From an uncultured Saccharospirillaceae bacterium (GTDB lineage: Bacteria > Pseudomonadota > Gammaproteobacteria > Pseudomonadales > Oceanobacteraceae), in the NCBI GenBank assembly GCA_947499545.1, contig CANMOZ010000002.1, positions 277,018 through 341,017 on the forward strand: DNA of 64,000 bases, given 5' to 3'. Both the position numbers and the translations under genes were made by a program. The notes below the pieces were generated by a model. That model worked only from the letters and a program-made list of their open reading frames with translations, was not told where the DNA came from and ran no database searches. Shown here piece after piece: positions 8,809 to 17,670 of this stretch. Numbering within the stretch: the stretch's first letter is position 1; every line of letters begins with the position of its first letter.

Positions 8809-10029
8809 TTAGAAAAAAGACGCTTGCTGACAGGCTTTTAGAATCACAAATTTGGGATTTTGAGCCATCAATTCAACACAAGAGAAGTGTTTCTTTAGGG
8901 TGTTTCGATGCCCTAAGTGCCGATTAGCAACAATCCATAATGTGCCTGATGGTTTTAATCGTTTGCAACTGTCCGAAAACATTCGGTGTGCTATGTCGAT
9001 TCCTACCCGATGTGTTTCATGGAAAGGGGGGTTGCAAAGAATGTGGTCGAACCTTAAATCGTTACCCACTTCAGAAAAAATGTCACTATGATAAAAGCCA
9101 ATTTTGGGTGCATTGCTTGATGTCTCATCGAACAAATTACGTTGAACATTCACTCTTGCTGCCGCGATTGCCATGTGAGAGTCATCAATAAAGGTAGTCG
9201 ATGTAATATTATTGGAGATTTTGTTAGCGGTTATCCCCAAAGCCCCATTGCCACAGCCAAGGTCGCATATATCACCTTCCAAATAAGGCATGTTTTCGAG
9301 CAGAAAACGACAACCAATATCAAGTTTTCGCCTTGAAAAACCATTGGAGTAATTAATCAAGGAAATGCCTTCAGGTGTTTCATACTGGAAAATCTTTTCT
9401 AGCTTTTGTGTATCTGGCTTTTTTCTCGGGGTTTGCGCAATAAAGGCCCTTGCTTTTTTAACCGCGTGGGGAATATCTAAGTGCTCAAAGTAGCGGTTGA
9501 GAATGGCATTAATTTGTGGGGTTAAGTGCTTAATCATGCCGGCACAGATGATCTTGCTGTCTGAGTGTGCGTTCTGCCATAAACTAAATATTTGCTCTTC
9601 AAAGAAGTCCATGTTTTTGGGAATTTGCACCAGAGCCAAATCATAAGGCTGTGAAAGATCGGCTAAATCGGCATGGGCGAAGACATCCAGTTCGTTAATG
9701 TTAGCGTTGTCTTTGATCGCTCGTGCCGACGTTGCAGAATCTTGATAGCTGAATAGGTTAATTGTCGAATGAGCGCTTGCCAAACTGAGGGATATAGCGC
9801 CCCTACTATCATTAAACACCTGAATAGTTTGAGCGCGATCAGTTGTTAGAAAGCCATCCATGAGCGAGAGCAGTAAAGAGTCTGCTGCATTCCAAGGCTG
9901 CTGAGTTGTATGTGTAATAAGCTTGATTGAGCTAATGGCAGATGTATAAATATCGGTATTTAGCACAAGAGGTTTACTCAACTTGTTCGGGCTATTGATT
10001 AAGGCAGTAACGTTGGTGGTATCGCCCAA
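8809..10029 (-). CDS. rlmG: 23S rRNA (guanine-N2)-methyltransferase RlmG
   Basis: SAM-dependent enzyme that makes m2G1835 in 23S rRNA. The 406 residues show the two-part RlmG/RsmC layout: a degenerate N-terminal methyltransferase fold and a catalytic C-terminal one. The latter has DLGCGNGALG (SAM loop) and NPPFH (catalytic motif for exocyclic amino groups). The end, NRHLGHRNTLKKHF...NPKFVILKA, is typical of RlmG rather than RsmC. The only sensible start is TTG at 10029, which lies directly after the stop of the upstream gene, so translation may be coupled. Confidence 0.85.
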   Translation of the reverse strand: MGDTTNVTALINSPNKLSKPLVLNTDIYTSAISSIKLITHTTQQPWNAADSLLLSLMDGFLTTDRAQTIQVFNDSRGAISLSLASAHSTINLFSYQDSATSARAIKDNANINELDVFAHADLADLSQPYDLALVQIPKNMDFFEEQIFSLWQNAHSDSKIICAGMIKHLTPQINAILNRYFEHLDIPHAVKKARAFIAQTPRKKPDTQKLEKIFQYETPEGISLINYSNGFSRRKLDIGCRFLLENMPYLEGDICDLGCGNGALGITANKISNNITSTTFIDDSHMAIAAARVNVQRNLFDETSSNAPKIGFYHSDIFSEVGNDLRFDHILCNPPFHETHRVGIDIAHRMFSDSCKRLKPSGTLWIVANRHLGHRNTLKKHFSCVELMAQNPKFVILKACQQASFF

Positions 10030-10031
10030 CG

Positions 10032-10427
10032 TTAAAAAATGTCTTTGTGGATGCCTTTTTCAAAATTGTCCCAAACACTGGGTTTTTCAACGGATTCTTT
10101 TTGTTGGCCTTGTTTTATCGAACGAGCAGCATCATTCTTGGGCGTTGCAGCCTTAGGTTTACTTTGATGACTTCTGGCTGGAGATTTAGGTGTGGCAGTA
10201 GCAGTCGTTGTTCTTTCTTGACTTATAACCCGAGACTCTTGCTCCTGATTCTCTTCATTTTTTAGCGCTTCCTGATGCAGAGCAAAAATGGATTTTTGCT
10301 TTTTATCCGTCTTGAAGCGGCTCTTATGCTGGCGATCTGTTTGGGTTGATTTCTGAAGCTTGGAGCGGCTACCTGTTTTCACCTGGTGGATGCGCTTTAG
10401 AGAGCGTGATTTTTTCTTACGAGTCAT
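10032..10427 (-). CDS. Small, highly basic disordered protein
   Basis: 131 residues, very rich in Lys, Arg, Ser, Thr and Gln (MTRKKKSRSLKRIHQVKTG), without hydrophobic segments. The C-terminus KPSVWDNFEKGIHKDIF is the only ordered-looking part. The composition recalls small basic RNA- or ribosome-associated proteins such as YihI, but I see no diagnostic motif. It lies two bases upstream of rlmG on the same strand, which fits a role around the ribosome (inference). Confidence 0.55.
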   Translation of the reverse strand: MTRKKKSRSLKRIHQVKTGSRSKLQKSTQTDRQHKSRFKTDKKQKSIFALHQEALKNEENQEQESRVISQERTTTATATPKSPARSHQSKPKAATPKNDAARSIKQGQQKESVEKPSVWDNFEKGIHKDIF

Positions 10428-10907
10428 GAGCGAGTGGACCTTTACTAACTAAAGCTTTGGATGTCTGCATCCATAAAAGGGCATTGTACCATATAGGATG
10501 GCTGATTAGGGAGCCAGAGGCCGTTAAAATGAATCTTAAATAAGGGGTGAGTGTTGGAACCCTATGGCACTGGTCGAGGCCGGAGTAGGTTGGGTTGGCT
10601 ACCTATTCTTATTCAACAAAGACCCATATCTGATGAATTTACAGCCATGGGGCTTTATTGTTGACACCGCTAAGAGTAGACTAGCGACAGTTTCAACGAG
10701 CTTCGGGAACCTAAAGCGAGCCTAAATCCTCTCGTTTTAGTGCCTAACATACATCAGTTACCCTGATAGGGCTTTTTGGCCTGGCGAAGTTCAACGAGTA
10801 ATGCTGAAGTGTATGTAAGGGGCTTTGCTAGGTAAGCAATCCTTTACAACTTGAGAGAATGAAAAACCCCTGTCTTATAAGATGCTTGGCTGTATGCTGG
10901 TCGGAAC
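10428..10907. other. 480-bp intergenic region
   Basis: Divergent space between the basic-protein gene and the DUF4062-like gene. It holds a sequence like an IS5/IS903-group end, read on the minus strand as GGGTCTTTGTTGAATAAG (10608-10625). No transposase is attached. Nothing else is recognisable. Confidence 0.45.
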
Positions 10908-11861
10908 ATGTTAGTAAGCACAAAAACCCCATTCAGTCTCTATATTTGCGCTTGGGAGCCTGATCTTGCTCGGGAAGTCTACGAAGTGAGCCGTCAACTG
11001 ATCGCTTCAGGGACTGTCCCTTTGCACATTCCCTATTTACCCGAATACGGTGAATTTGACTGGCAAGCAACCCGCACTCTCATTGATCGAGCTGACGCTT
11101 ACATCATCATGACCGGTGAGCAGTATGGCACTCTTTCTCCTACTGGGGAGAGTTATCTGCATCGTGAAGTTTCTTACATCCTTGCTCGAAATCGCCCTGT
11201 TGCGAGCTTTATGCGCAATACGGCTGCTCTAGCCAAAAATCTCGAAGAAGCTCGTCGGTTAGTGAGCATGCAAAACCAACTTAAACAGGGATATCATAAG
11301 TTCTGGTCTGGTCGAGAAGAGCTTTTGATCCATGTCAGAGCTGGCTGGACTCATCTATATCGCCTGTTGTCTGCTGCTGCGCCATCATCAACAGGATTGG
11401 TTGGCAGTAGTGTCAACGGGAATTCCCCTGCGAGCCCTCAAATAAATGTGGAATTCAATCCCAACGCGTCCCTGGAAATTCATTGTACGGCAAAAGTGTT
11501 TAGTCATGGTCAAATGACTCCAGTGGAAAAGCGATTGAAAATCTCATGGCAAAAAACCTTAGCCGCGGTTGGCCCCTTAATGCTGGCGCCTGTTCGAGAG
11601 GATAAGGTCAGAGGTGCTTTAGAAGATTTCATTGAAGAAAATTACCGCAGTACATTTTTGGAAGCGATCAAAGATGCCCACGCGGTGGGAGATGTAAAAG
11701 TTAACCGATTAGAATTCCAAAAATTAAAGGCCTATCTAAAAAGTGCCGGTATGGTGACAAACGTTGCTTCCACGGCGGGTGGTTTACATAATTACTGGCA
11801 GTTGACCTCTAATGGTGAGCAGTGGTTAAACGGCGTTATGCAAGAGAATTGGCGGCGTTAA
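10908..11861 (+). CDS. DUF4062-like protein with C-terminal winged-helix-like region
   Basis: A 317-residue soluble protein. Residues 8-150 follow the DUF4062 pattern: an initial strand (SLYICAWEP), a helix, IDRADAYIIMTGEQYGTLSP, ESYLHREVSYILARNRPVASFM, and FWSGREELLIHVRAGW. DUF4062 resembles the Rossmann-like fold of nucleoside deoxyribosyltransferases and TIR-type NAD-handling domains. It often forms the N-terminus of signalling or defence ATPases. Here no ATPase follows. Instead there is a Ser/Pro linker, a beta segment (residues 185-200) and a helical C-terminus ending in HNYWQLTSNGEQWL, like a winged helix. No good ribosome site is seen, so the start is uncertain. Single gene; role unknown. 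Confidence 0.55.
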   Translation: MLVSTKTPFSLYICAWEPDLAREVYEVSRQLIASGTVPLHIPYLPEYGEFDWQATRTLIDRADAYIIMTGEQYGTLSPTGESYLHREVSYILARNRPVASFMRNTAALAKNLEEARRLVSMQNQLKQGYHKFWSGREELLIHVRAGWTHLYRLLSAAAPSSTGLVGSSVNGNSPASPQINVEFNPNASLEIHCTAKVFSHGQMTPVEKRLKISWQKTLAAVGPLMLAPVREDKVRGALEDFIEENYRSTFLEAIKDAHAVGDVKVNRLEFQKLKAYLKSAGMVTNVASTAGGLHNYWQLTSNGEQWLNGVMQENWRR

Positions 11862-12055
11862 CATTGTTTCTCCCCTTTAAACCTGTAAGTCGAGCCGTCA
11901 GTCTTCTCCCATATAAGCAAATAAAAATTTCCGCCTAAATCTTACGGATCTTGGTCGGTCACCAATCATTTCCGTGTTGATGAAACATTTCCGTTTGGTA
12001 TTATTGTGCAGGTCAATTCTTGCACGCCGTTACAATTCCAATAGGTCCCTGTTTT

Positions 12056-13573
12056 ATGAAACCCCCTTTTAACTATGTGGGCACTTGCTTGGCGTTAGCT
12101 TTTGCTAGCACAAGCGCTGTTGCTGCACCCAAAATTATTGGTGGGCAGAACTCTTCACCCTATGAATGGATGGCGAGTTTAAAGTTTGAAAATACCAGTA
12201 TAAATTATCTGCACCACTTTTGTGGCGGTTCGTTAATTGCAGATCAATGGGTTTTAACAGCTGCTCATTGTGTTGAAGGGGTAGGTAGGAAATGGTATCC
12301 AGAAGAAGGGAAGTTTAAACTCAAAAAGCTTGGCAATAAGAAGGTGGATTTTAAGGTTGATATTGGCGGTGTAAAATACGACGGTTCTGATGCGGTTGAG
12401 TCAATCCCTGTAAAAGCAATTTATGTTCATAAGAGTTATGGGAGCGTAGGCCACGGGTATGATATCGCGCTTTTAAAGTTAAGCAAAAAATCCACCATAA
12501 CTCCGGTAACAATAGCTAGCGCTGAACTGCCAGCTAATGCCAATCTTGATGTTATCGGCTGGGGGCAAACGGTTAATAATAAAAATAGAGTGAACTTGTT
12601 GGCAGATAACTACAAAGGTAAATGGCATCTAAATTTTCCAATCTTTTCAATTTTGCCAAAGCGTATTGAGAAAATGAGTTCATCAGATCTCCTTGGTGCT
12701 CATTCGAATTATGACGATTTGCGGAAAATTCAAAGGACTGCAAAAGATAATCGTCTAATGGAAGAACGTGATTCTGATAAATTGATTAAAAGTTGGAGTT
12801 ACTTTTCTGCCAGGAAAAACCCAAGTAACCTGCAGAAAACAAATGTTGCGATTATCGACAGAGTGAGCTGTAATGATATGATTCAAAATCCAAGAAAGCA
12901 CAATGCATTAGCTGATTTGGATTTGTATAAAGCTCGTTATTCGAATAAGGTTGATGCAGCTGCTTTAGCTCTAGGCAAATCCTATACTCCAAGTGTTGCA
13001 GTTAAAAATAATGAGGATAAAAAGAAGTTGCTCCAAGAGCAGGCCATTCTTGCAACCAAATTGTTTTACGATCACCTGGATCAGGTGAAAAATGATGTGT
13101 ATGCCGATAGGTTGGAACCATTTGCATCAACAAAGAGTGTGAATGAAAGTCAAATATGCGTTTACGATAATGTTAATATCGGATTGAATAGAACAAATCC
13201 CTGTTCTGGTGATAGTGGCGGACCTGCATTTTCTAAAGCAACAAATTCTTTGTATGGAATAGCAAGCTATGTAGCTAATGGCATTTGCAATGCCAATAAT
13301 TCACCTTCTGTTTATACAAATGTTGTTCATTTTGATGCCTGGATCACAGCGGCAATGAATAACCCCAATAACACTGAAACGCGCCTACCTGAAGGGACTG
13401 TTGTAGAGCAACCCAAACCAGAACCTAAGCTAGAACCTAAGCCAGAACCTAAGCCAGAACCTAAGCCAGAACCTAAGCCTAAATCGTCTTCCGGTTCTTC
13501 TAGTGGTGGTTCATTTGGTTTCTGGGCTTTGTTGTTAGTAGCATTGTTGCCTGTGCGTAGGTTGAGAGGTTAA
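12056..13573 (+). CDS. Secreted trypsin-like serine protease with GlyGly-CTERM tail
   Basis: S1-family protease. ATG 12056 gives a signal peptide (ALAFASTSAVAA) directly followed by KIIGGQ, the usual mature N-terminus, so there is almost no propeptide. A TTG at 12020 would only add residues before the signal. The catalytic triad is visible: His in LTAAHC, Asp in GYDIALLKL, Ser in PCSGDSGGPAF. Between Asp and Ser lies an extra stretch of some 150 residues, Lys-rich and helical, absent from ordinary trypsins. After the catalytic domain come (PEPK)n repeats and a GlyGly-CTERM signal: Ser/Gly-rich GSSSGGS, a hydrophobic helix and PVRRLRG. Such tails are processed by rhombosortase, then the protein is released or surface-anchored by type II secretion. 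Neither system is in the window. Confidence 0.9.
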   Translation: MKPPFNYVGTCLALAFASTSAVAAPKIIGGQNSSPYEWMASLKFENTSINYLHHFCGGSLIADQWVLTAAHCVEGVGRKWYPEEGKFKLKKLGNKKVDFKVDIGGVKYDGSDAVESIPVKAIYVHKSYGSVGHGYDIALLKLSKKSTITPVTIASAELPANANLDVIGWGQTVNNKNRVNLLADNYKGKWHLNFPIFSILPKRIEKMSSSDLLGAHSNYDDLRKIQRTAKDNRLMEERDSDKLIKSWSYFSARKNPSNLQKTNVAIIDRVSCNDMIQNPRKHNALADLDLYKARYSNKVDAAALALGKSYTPSVAVKNNEDKKKLLQEQAILATKLFYDHLDQVKNDVYADRLEPFASTKSVNESQICVYDNVNIGLNRTNPCSGDSGGPAFSKATNSLYGIASYVANGICNANNSPSVYTNVVHFDAWITAAMNNPNNTETRLPEGTVVEQPKPEPKLEPKPEPKPEPKPEPKPKSSSGSSSGGSFGFWALLLVALLPVRRLRG

Positions 13574-13599
13574 TCTGCGTTTTTAAAAAGTTGAAAGAT

Positions 13600-13628
13600 A
13601 AAAAGAGCAGCTATCGCTGCTCTTTTTT
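13600..13628. terminator. Bidirectional rho-independent terminator
   Basis: AAAAAGAGCAGC, loop TATC, GCTGCTCTTTTTTT: a 12-bp stem with A and T tracts on both sides. It serves the protease gene (+) and ybbP (-), which converge here. Confidence 0.92.
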
Positions 13629-13642
13629 TGTCTGGTAAGAAT

Positions 13643-16117
13643 TTATGCAATATTACGGAGAGTTTTCATAGGAGGATTCTGAACAACTGATTGACAACTG
13701 AGTGTGCCAAGCGCCCCAATGAATAATGCACCCAGGAGCGGAGTGAACAACCATAAGGTTGTATGGATGGTGATGGGAAGCTCCAATGCCCAATGACTAA
13801 TAGCGGCTAAAGCGAGTTCTGAACCGATAGCGGCCATTCCCCCAGAGCAAAAACCAATAAGCATAAATTCCCCTAGAATACTCGATCGAATTAATGCGCT
13901 TTGTGCACCGAGTGCGCGAACAAGAGCGGCTTCTTGAAGGCGTTCACTGATACTGGTTCGAACACCTGCTAGCAAAACTAAAGCACCTGCAAACAGCATC
14001 AACGCTAAGATACCCTCAATCGCAAAAGATACTTGATGTATGGTGGTTTGAATACGATCAATGATTTTGTCGACTTCAATAACCGTTACGGTTGGAAAAC
14101 GTTGAATGAATTGAACAATAAAGGGCTTTTGTTCTTTGGGTAAATAAAAACTTCCTATATAAGTTTGAGGTAGATGATCAAGAGTTCCTGGTGAAAATAA
14201 CATAAAAAAGTTTGGCGTCATGGTATCCCAAGAAAGCGATCGAATGTTGATAATCTCTGCAGAAAAAGGTAAGCCTCCAGCAGAGAAATGAATGCGATCA
14301 CCGATGCTGACACCTAATTCTTTTGCGAGTTTTTCTTCTATCGATATTCCACGATCGCCAGATTGCCACCAACGCCCAGCCTCAATGTTGTTTCCAATAG
14401 GTACGTTCTTACTCCAACTCAAATTTAATTCACGTCGAGTCGCTGGGTTGTCTTGATGGGGCCAGTCAGAAATTTCAATATCATTGACAGCAGTGACTCT
14501 TGCACGTACGGATGGGTATAAAAACCTTTGTTTAATGCCCGCGTTATCGAGTTCAGATTGAACAGCGTCTTTCTCGTGTGGGGTGATATTGACAAGAAAG
14601 TGGTTTGGTGCATCAACGGGTATTTTCAAACGCCATTCATGCAGTAACGAGGTTCGGGCAAAATATAAGGTTGCTAAGGCAAGAAAGGCGGTTCCAAAGG
14701 CAGCCAGAATAAGTGTATTAAATCCCTGCCGTCGATGTAAGCTGCCTGTTACCAGGCGCCACCTTGGGTGTTTCCGGCCAAGTAGTCTACTAAGAGGCAT
14801 TAATGCAAATAAGCCAGTCAATCTTGCCAGCATCAACAATAAAGTGAGCCCTGTAATTAACGCTAACGTGAGCGTCAAGCTGTTGGTTAATCCTGCGATT
14901 AAAAAACAAAAACAAAGAGGGCCGGGGATATAATTCAACCAGTCCTTTCCTTCTGGATTGCTCCAATCTTGTTGTAAGGTTTTCATTGGGGAGGTTCGGC
15001 TTAGCTGCCATAGAGATGGCAGTGCAAACCCTAAAGTGCACAATAGCCCTGCTAAACCACCTATAATAAGAGGCTTCCACTGTGGGGCAGGAGCACTCAT
15101 TTCTAATAATTGTTCAATAAAATGAGCGATGAAATGTTGCAGTACCCAAGCGCAAGCTAATCCCATTAAGGTCGCACAAGAGGCCATAAAAAAAACTTGA
15201 TAAGCATAAAGTGCGAACGTTTGGTGTTGAGATAGCCCTAAACTTTTAATGACGGCGACGTATTGGGTATGCCTTAGGCTATACCGTCGACATGAGAGTA
15301 CAATCGCAACGCAGGCTAACATGACGGCAAGGCTGCCCGTTAGGTATAAAAAAGAAGAAGCTCTATCTATCGTTTTGGCGACACGAGGGTTGTTTTCGTT
15401 TAAATCGAGAATTCTGTCGTGCTCCGTTAAGATGGGTTCCAATTTTTTTAAATAGGAAGCAATGTTTTCTGAGCCCCCTCCTAAAAGTAAACGGTACCGA
15501 ATACGGCTGCCGGGTTGGATGATACCTGTTGCTTCCAAGTCATTCAGATTCATCATTAATCGGGCACCTAAATTAATAAAGCTTAGGCCTCGGTCGGGCT
15601 CGAACTCTAAGATGGCGCTAACAACAAATGAAACTTCACCGATGGTGAGTTTATCGCCCAATCGAACATCCAATAAACGCATTAAGTGTGGCTCTACCCA
15701 TACCTCTCCAATGGAGGGGCCTTGCTTTATCGATACAGGTTGGCTATCAAAACTGCGTTTAATTTCTAAGTGGCCCATTAGTGGATATTCTGAAGAGACG
15801 GCTTTTACTGCGGCAATTTGAAAACGGCCTTGGTGTTGAATCATCGTTGGAAACTGAGCAATTTTCCCTGTTGCAAGCCCTTGTTTTTGTGCTTCCTCTA
15901 GCCATTCTATTGGGATTGACTTGCTGCTTTGAATAGCGCTTTCGGCGGCTAAAAAAGTTTGGGATTGTTGAATAAACGCTTGCTGAAGTCGGTTCGTGAC
16001 AAGTGCTATGGTAGAAATCACGGTGACGGCTAGCATTAAAGCCAAGCCTACAATGAGTAACTCACCACCGCGCCAATCTCGCCAGAGCAATTTCAAGGAG
16101 AGCATGAGATTAGCCAT
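13643..16117 (-). CDS. ybbP: ABC transporter permease, YbbP family (FtsX-like)
   Basis: An 824-residue inner-membrane permease with the MacB/LolC-type layout duplicated: TM near residues 18-40, a large periplasmic domain, TM helices at about 255-370 and 400-440, a second periplasmic domain, and a C-terminal FtsX block. The FtsX block includes RLQEAALVRALGAQ, the conserved coupling segment. YbbAP with TesA is a conserved set; the substrate is thought to be hydrophobic or lipid-like but is not firmly known. The start overlaps the end of ybbA by 8 bases, so the two are co-translated. Length is that of E. coli YbbP. Confidence 0.9.
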   Translation of the reverse strand: MANLMLSLKLLWRDWRGGELLIVGLALMLAVTVISTIALVTNRLQQAFIQQSQTFLAAESAIQSSKSIPIEWLEEAQKQGLATGKIAQFPTMIQHQGRFQIAAVKAVSSEYPLMGHLEIKRSFDSQPVSIKQGPSIGEVWVEPHLMRLLDVRLGDKLTIGEVSFVVSAILEFEPDRGLSFINLGARLMMNLNDLEATGIIQPGSRIRYRLLLGGGSENIASYLKKLEPILTEHDRILDLNENNPRVAKTIDRASSFLYLTGSLAVMLACVAIVLSCRRYSLRHTQYVAVIKSLGLSQHQTFALYAYQVFFMASCATLMGLACAWVLQHFIAHFIEQLLEMSAPAPQWKPLIIGGLAGLLCTLGFALPSLWQLSRTSPMKTLQQDWSNPEGKDWLNYIPGPLCFCFLIAGLTNSLTLTLALITGLTLLLMLARLTGLFALMPLSRLLGRKHPRWRLVTGSLHRRQGFNTLILAAFGTAFLALATLYFARTSLLHEWRLKIPVDAPNHFLVNITPHEKDAVQSELDNAGIKQRFLYPSVRARVTAVNDIEISDWPHQDNPATRRELNLSWSKNVPIGNNIEAGRWWQSGDRGISIEEKLAKELGVSIGDRIHFSAGGLPFSAEIINIRSLSWDTMTPNFFMLFSPGTLDHLPQTYIGSFYLPKEQKPFIVQFIQRFPTVTVIEVDKIIDRIQTTIHQVSFAIEGILALMLFAGALVLLAGVRTSISERLQEAALVRALGAQSALIRSSILGEFMLIGFCSGGMAAIGSELALAAISHWALELPITIHTTLWLFTPLLGALFIGALGTLSCQSVVQNPPMKTLRNIA

Positions 16118-16865
16118 GTTGACCCTTCTGTGACGTTGTGGGTTCAGACTGTTCTTCTGTATGGGAGTGCGTTTCTTGTTTTTGAGGTGTTACGGAATCA
16201 GACACTATTTTTCCCGCATCTAATTGGATTTGACGGCGACAGCGCTCGGCTAAGGTGAGTTCATGTGTCACGAGTACCAGCGTGGTTTGCGTTTCTTGAT
16301 TGAGAGTAAAGAGCAAGTCCGAAATGTGGTGACCGTTGTGCGTATCCAGGCTACCGGTGGGTTCGTCGGCAAATAAAATGTTGGGCTGGCTCGCAAAAGC
16401 ACGAGCAATGGCGACGCGCTGCTGTTCACCGCCTGACAATTGTCTGGGGTAATGATGTTTGCGATGCCCTAAATGGACGCGTTCCAAAAACTGTTCAGCC
16501 AACGACCGAGCATCAGTGTCGTTTCTGAGCTCTGAAGGCAGCATGACGTTTTCAAGAGCGGTTAGGCCTGGTAGCAATTGGAACGTTTGAAACACGAAAC
16601 CAACTTGCTGAGCCCTTAAGTGCGCTCTGGCTTCTTCATCCAAGTCTGACATGGGCTGCTGTGCCAGCCAAAGTTTGCCTGATGTGGGTGTGTCCAGCCC
16701 AGCCAAAAGTCCAAGTAAAGTGGATTTGCCTGAACCTGAGGCACCCACGATTGCAACGGAATCGCCTTGAGTGATACTTAGGTGAATGTCCGACAAAATA
16801 TCAAGGGTGCCTTCCGACGTGAAAACTTGATAATTCAGAGCTTCAGCTTGCAAAATAATCGACAT
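16110..16865 (-). CDS. ybbA: ABC transporter ATP-binding protein YbbA
   Basis: A 251-residue ATPase of the LolD/MacB type. Visible motifs are Walker [14 protein letters not shown]-loop FQTFQLL, signature [14 protein letters not shown], Walker [13 protein letters not shown] and the switch His in LVTHE. The last 25 residues are a polar tail rich in Glu, Thr and Gln. Forms a transporter with YbbP. Divergent from tesA over 71 bases, the arrangement also seen in enterobacteria. Confidence 0.93.
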   Translation of the reverse strand: MSIILQAEALNYQVFTSEGTLDILSDIHLSITQGDSVAIVGASGSGKSTLLGLLAGLDTPTSGKLWLAQQPMSDLDEEARAHLRAQQVGFVFQTFQLLPGLTALENVMLPSELRNDTDARSLAEQFLERVHLGHRKHHYPRQLSGGEQQRVAIARAFASQPNILFADEPTGSLDTHNGHHISDLLFTLNQETQTTLVLVTHELTLAERCRRQIQLDAGKIVSDSVTPQKQETHSHTEEQSEPTTSQKGQHG

Positions 16866-16936
16866 AGGGAAATATCCTAGGCGCTTTTAAGAAATCCCTG
16901 TTGTCATAGGGAAATAGTCACAGTGAGACGTTTATC

Positions 16937-17611
16937 GTGAATCAAAGAATCGAGTCAAGCTTAGTGTTACTTACGTGTTTTATCCTCCTTGGATTATCGC
17001 TGAATGTTAGAAGTGAATCATTGCTGATCCTAGGCGACAGTATTAGTGCTGGGTATGGCTTTTCAGTTGAGAAAGGTTGGGTGGCACTGTTAGAGCAACG
17101 GCTGCAAAAAGAGGATCTAAATGGAAAGCTGCCGAATACTGTCATAAACGCCAGTGTGAGTGGTGAAACAACCAGTGGCGCTTTGTCACGCTTGCCAAAA
17201 CTGCTCAGTACTCATAAGCCAACATGGGTGATTGTTGAGTTAGGGGGCAATGATGGGCTTAGAGGTTATCCACCCACTTCGATGCAGCGTAATCTGAATA
17301 AGATGGTGAGCCTTTCAAGGCAAGCCGGTGCGGAGGTGATGTTATTTGGTATGAAATTACCCCCCAACTACGGAGCCGCTTATTCGAAAGCATTTGAAGG
17401 CGTTTTTCAAGCCACTGCAAAAAAACAGGGTGTTCCGTTAATTCCCTTTTTTCTTGAAAAAATCGCGTTAGAATCTGGAAGTATGCAGCCTGATGGCATT
17501 CATCCGGTCGCCTCTGTTCAAGGTAAAATGTTGGAGGGGGTTTGGCCTTGTTTGCAAGCTTGGTTTATGAAAGAGCAAGACGTTCAATCTATTTGTCTCA
17601 GTAGTCCTTGA
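16937..17611 (+). CDS. tesA: Periplasmic acyl-CoA thioesterase I / arylesterase / lysophospholipase L1
   Basis: SGNH-hydrolase, 224 residues, with a signal peptide (LVLLTCFILLGLSLNVRS). Family blocks: GDSISAGYG with the nucleophile Ser, the oxyanion Gly in SVSGETTSG, GGNDGLRG, and DGIHPVASVQ with the catalytic Asp and His. Hydrolyses acyl esters and thioesters in the periplasm. It is divergent from ybbA, as in E. coli, supporting a shared lipid-related role. Confidence 0.93.
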   Translation: MNQRIESSLVLLTCFILLGLSLNVRSESLLILGDSISAGYGFSVEKGWVALLEQRLQKEDLNGKLPNTVINASVSGETTSGALSRLPKLLSTHKPTWVIVELGGNDGLRGYPPTSMQRNLNKMVSLSRQAGAEVMLFGMKLPPNYGAAYSKAFEGVFQATAKKQGVPLIPFFLEKIALESGSMQPDGIHPVASVQGKMLEGVWPCLQAWFMKEQDVQSICLSSP

Positions 17612-17670
17612 TCTTACTTTCCTAAACGTAACTTGCCTAAAGCGATTGCTTTTTGAATGTAATGCCTCAT

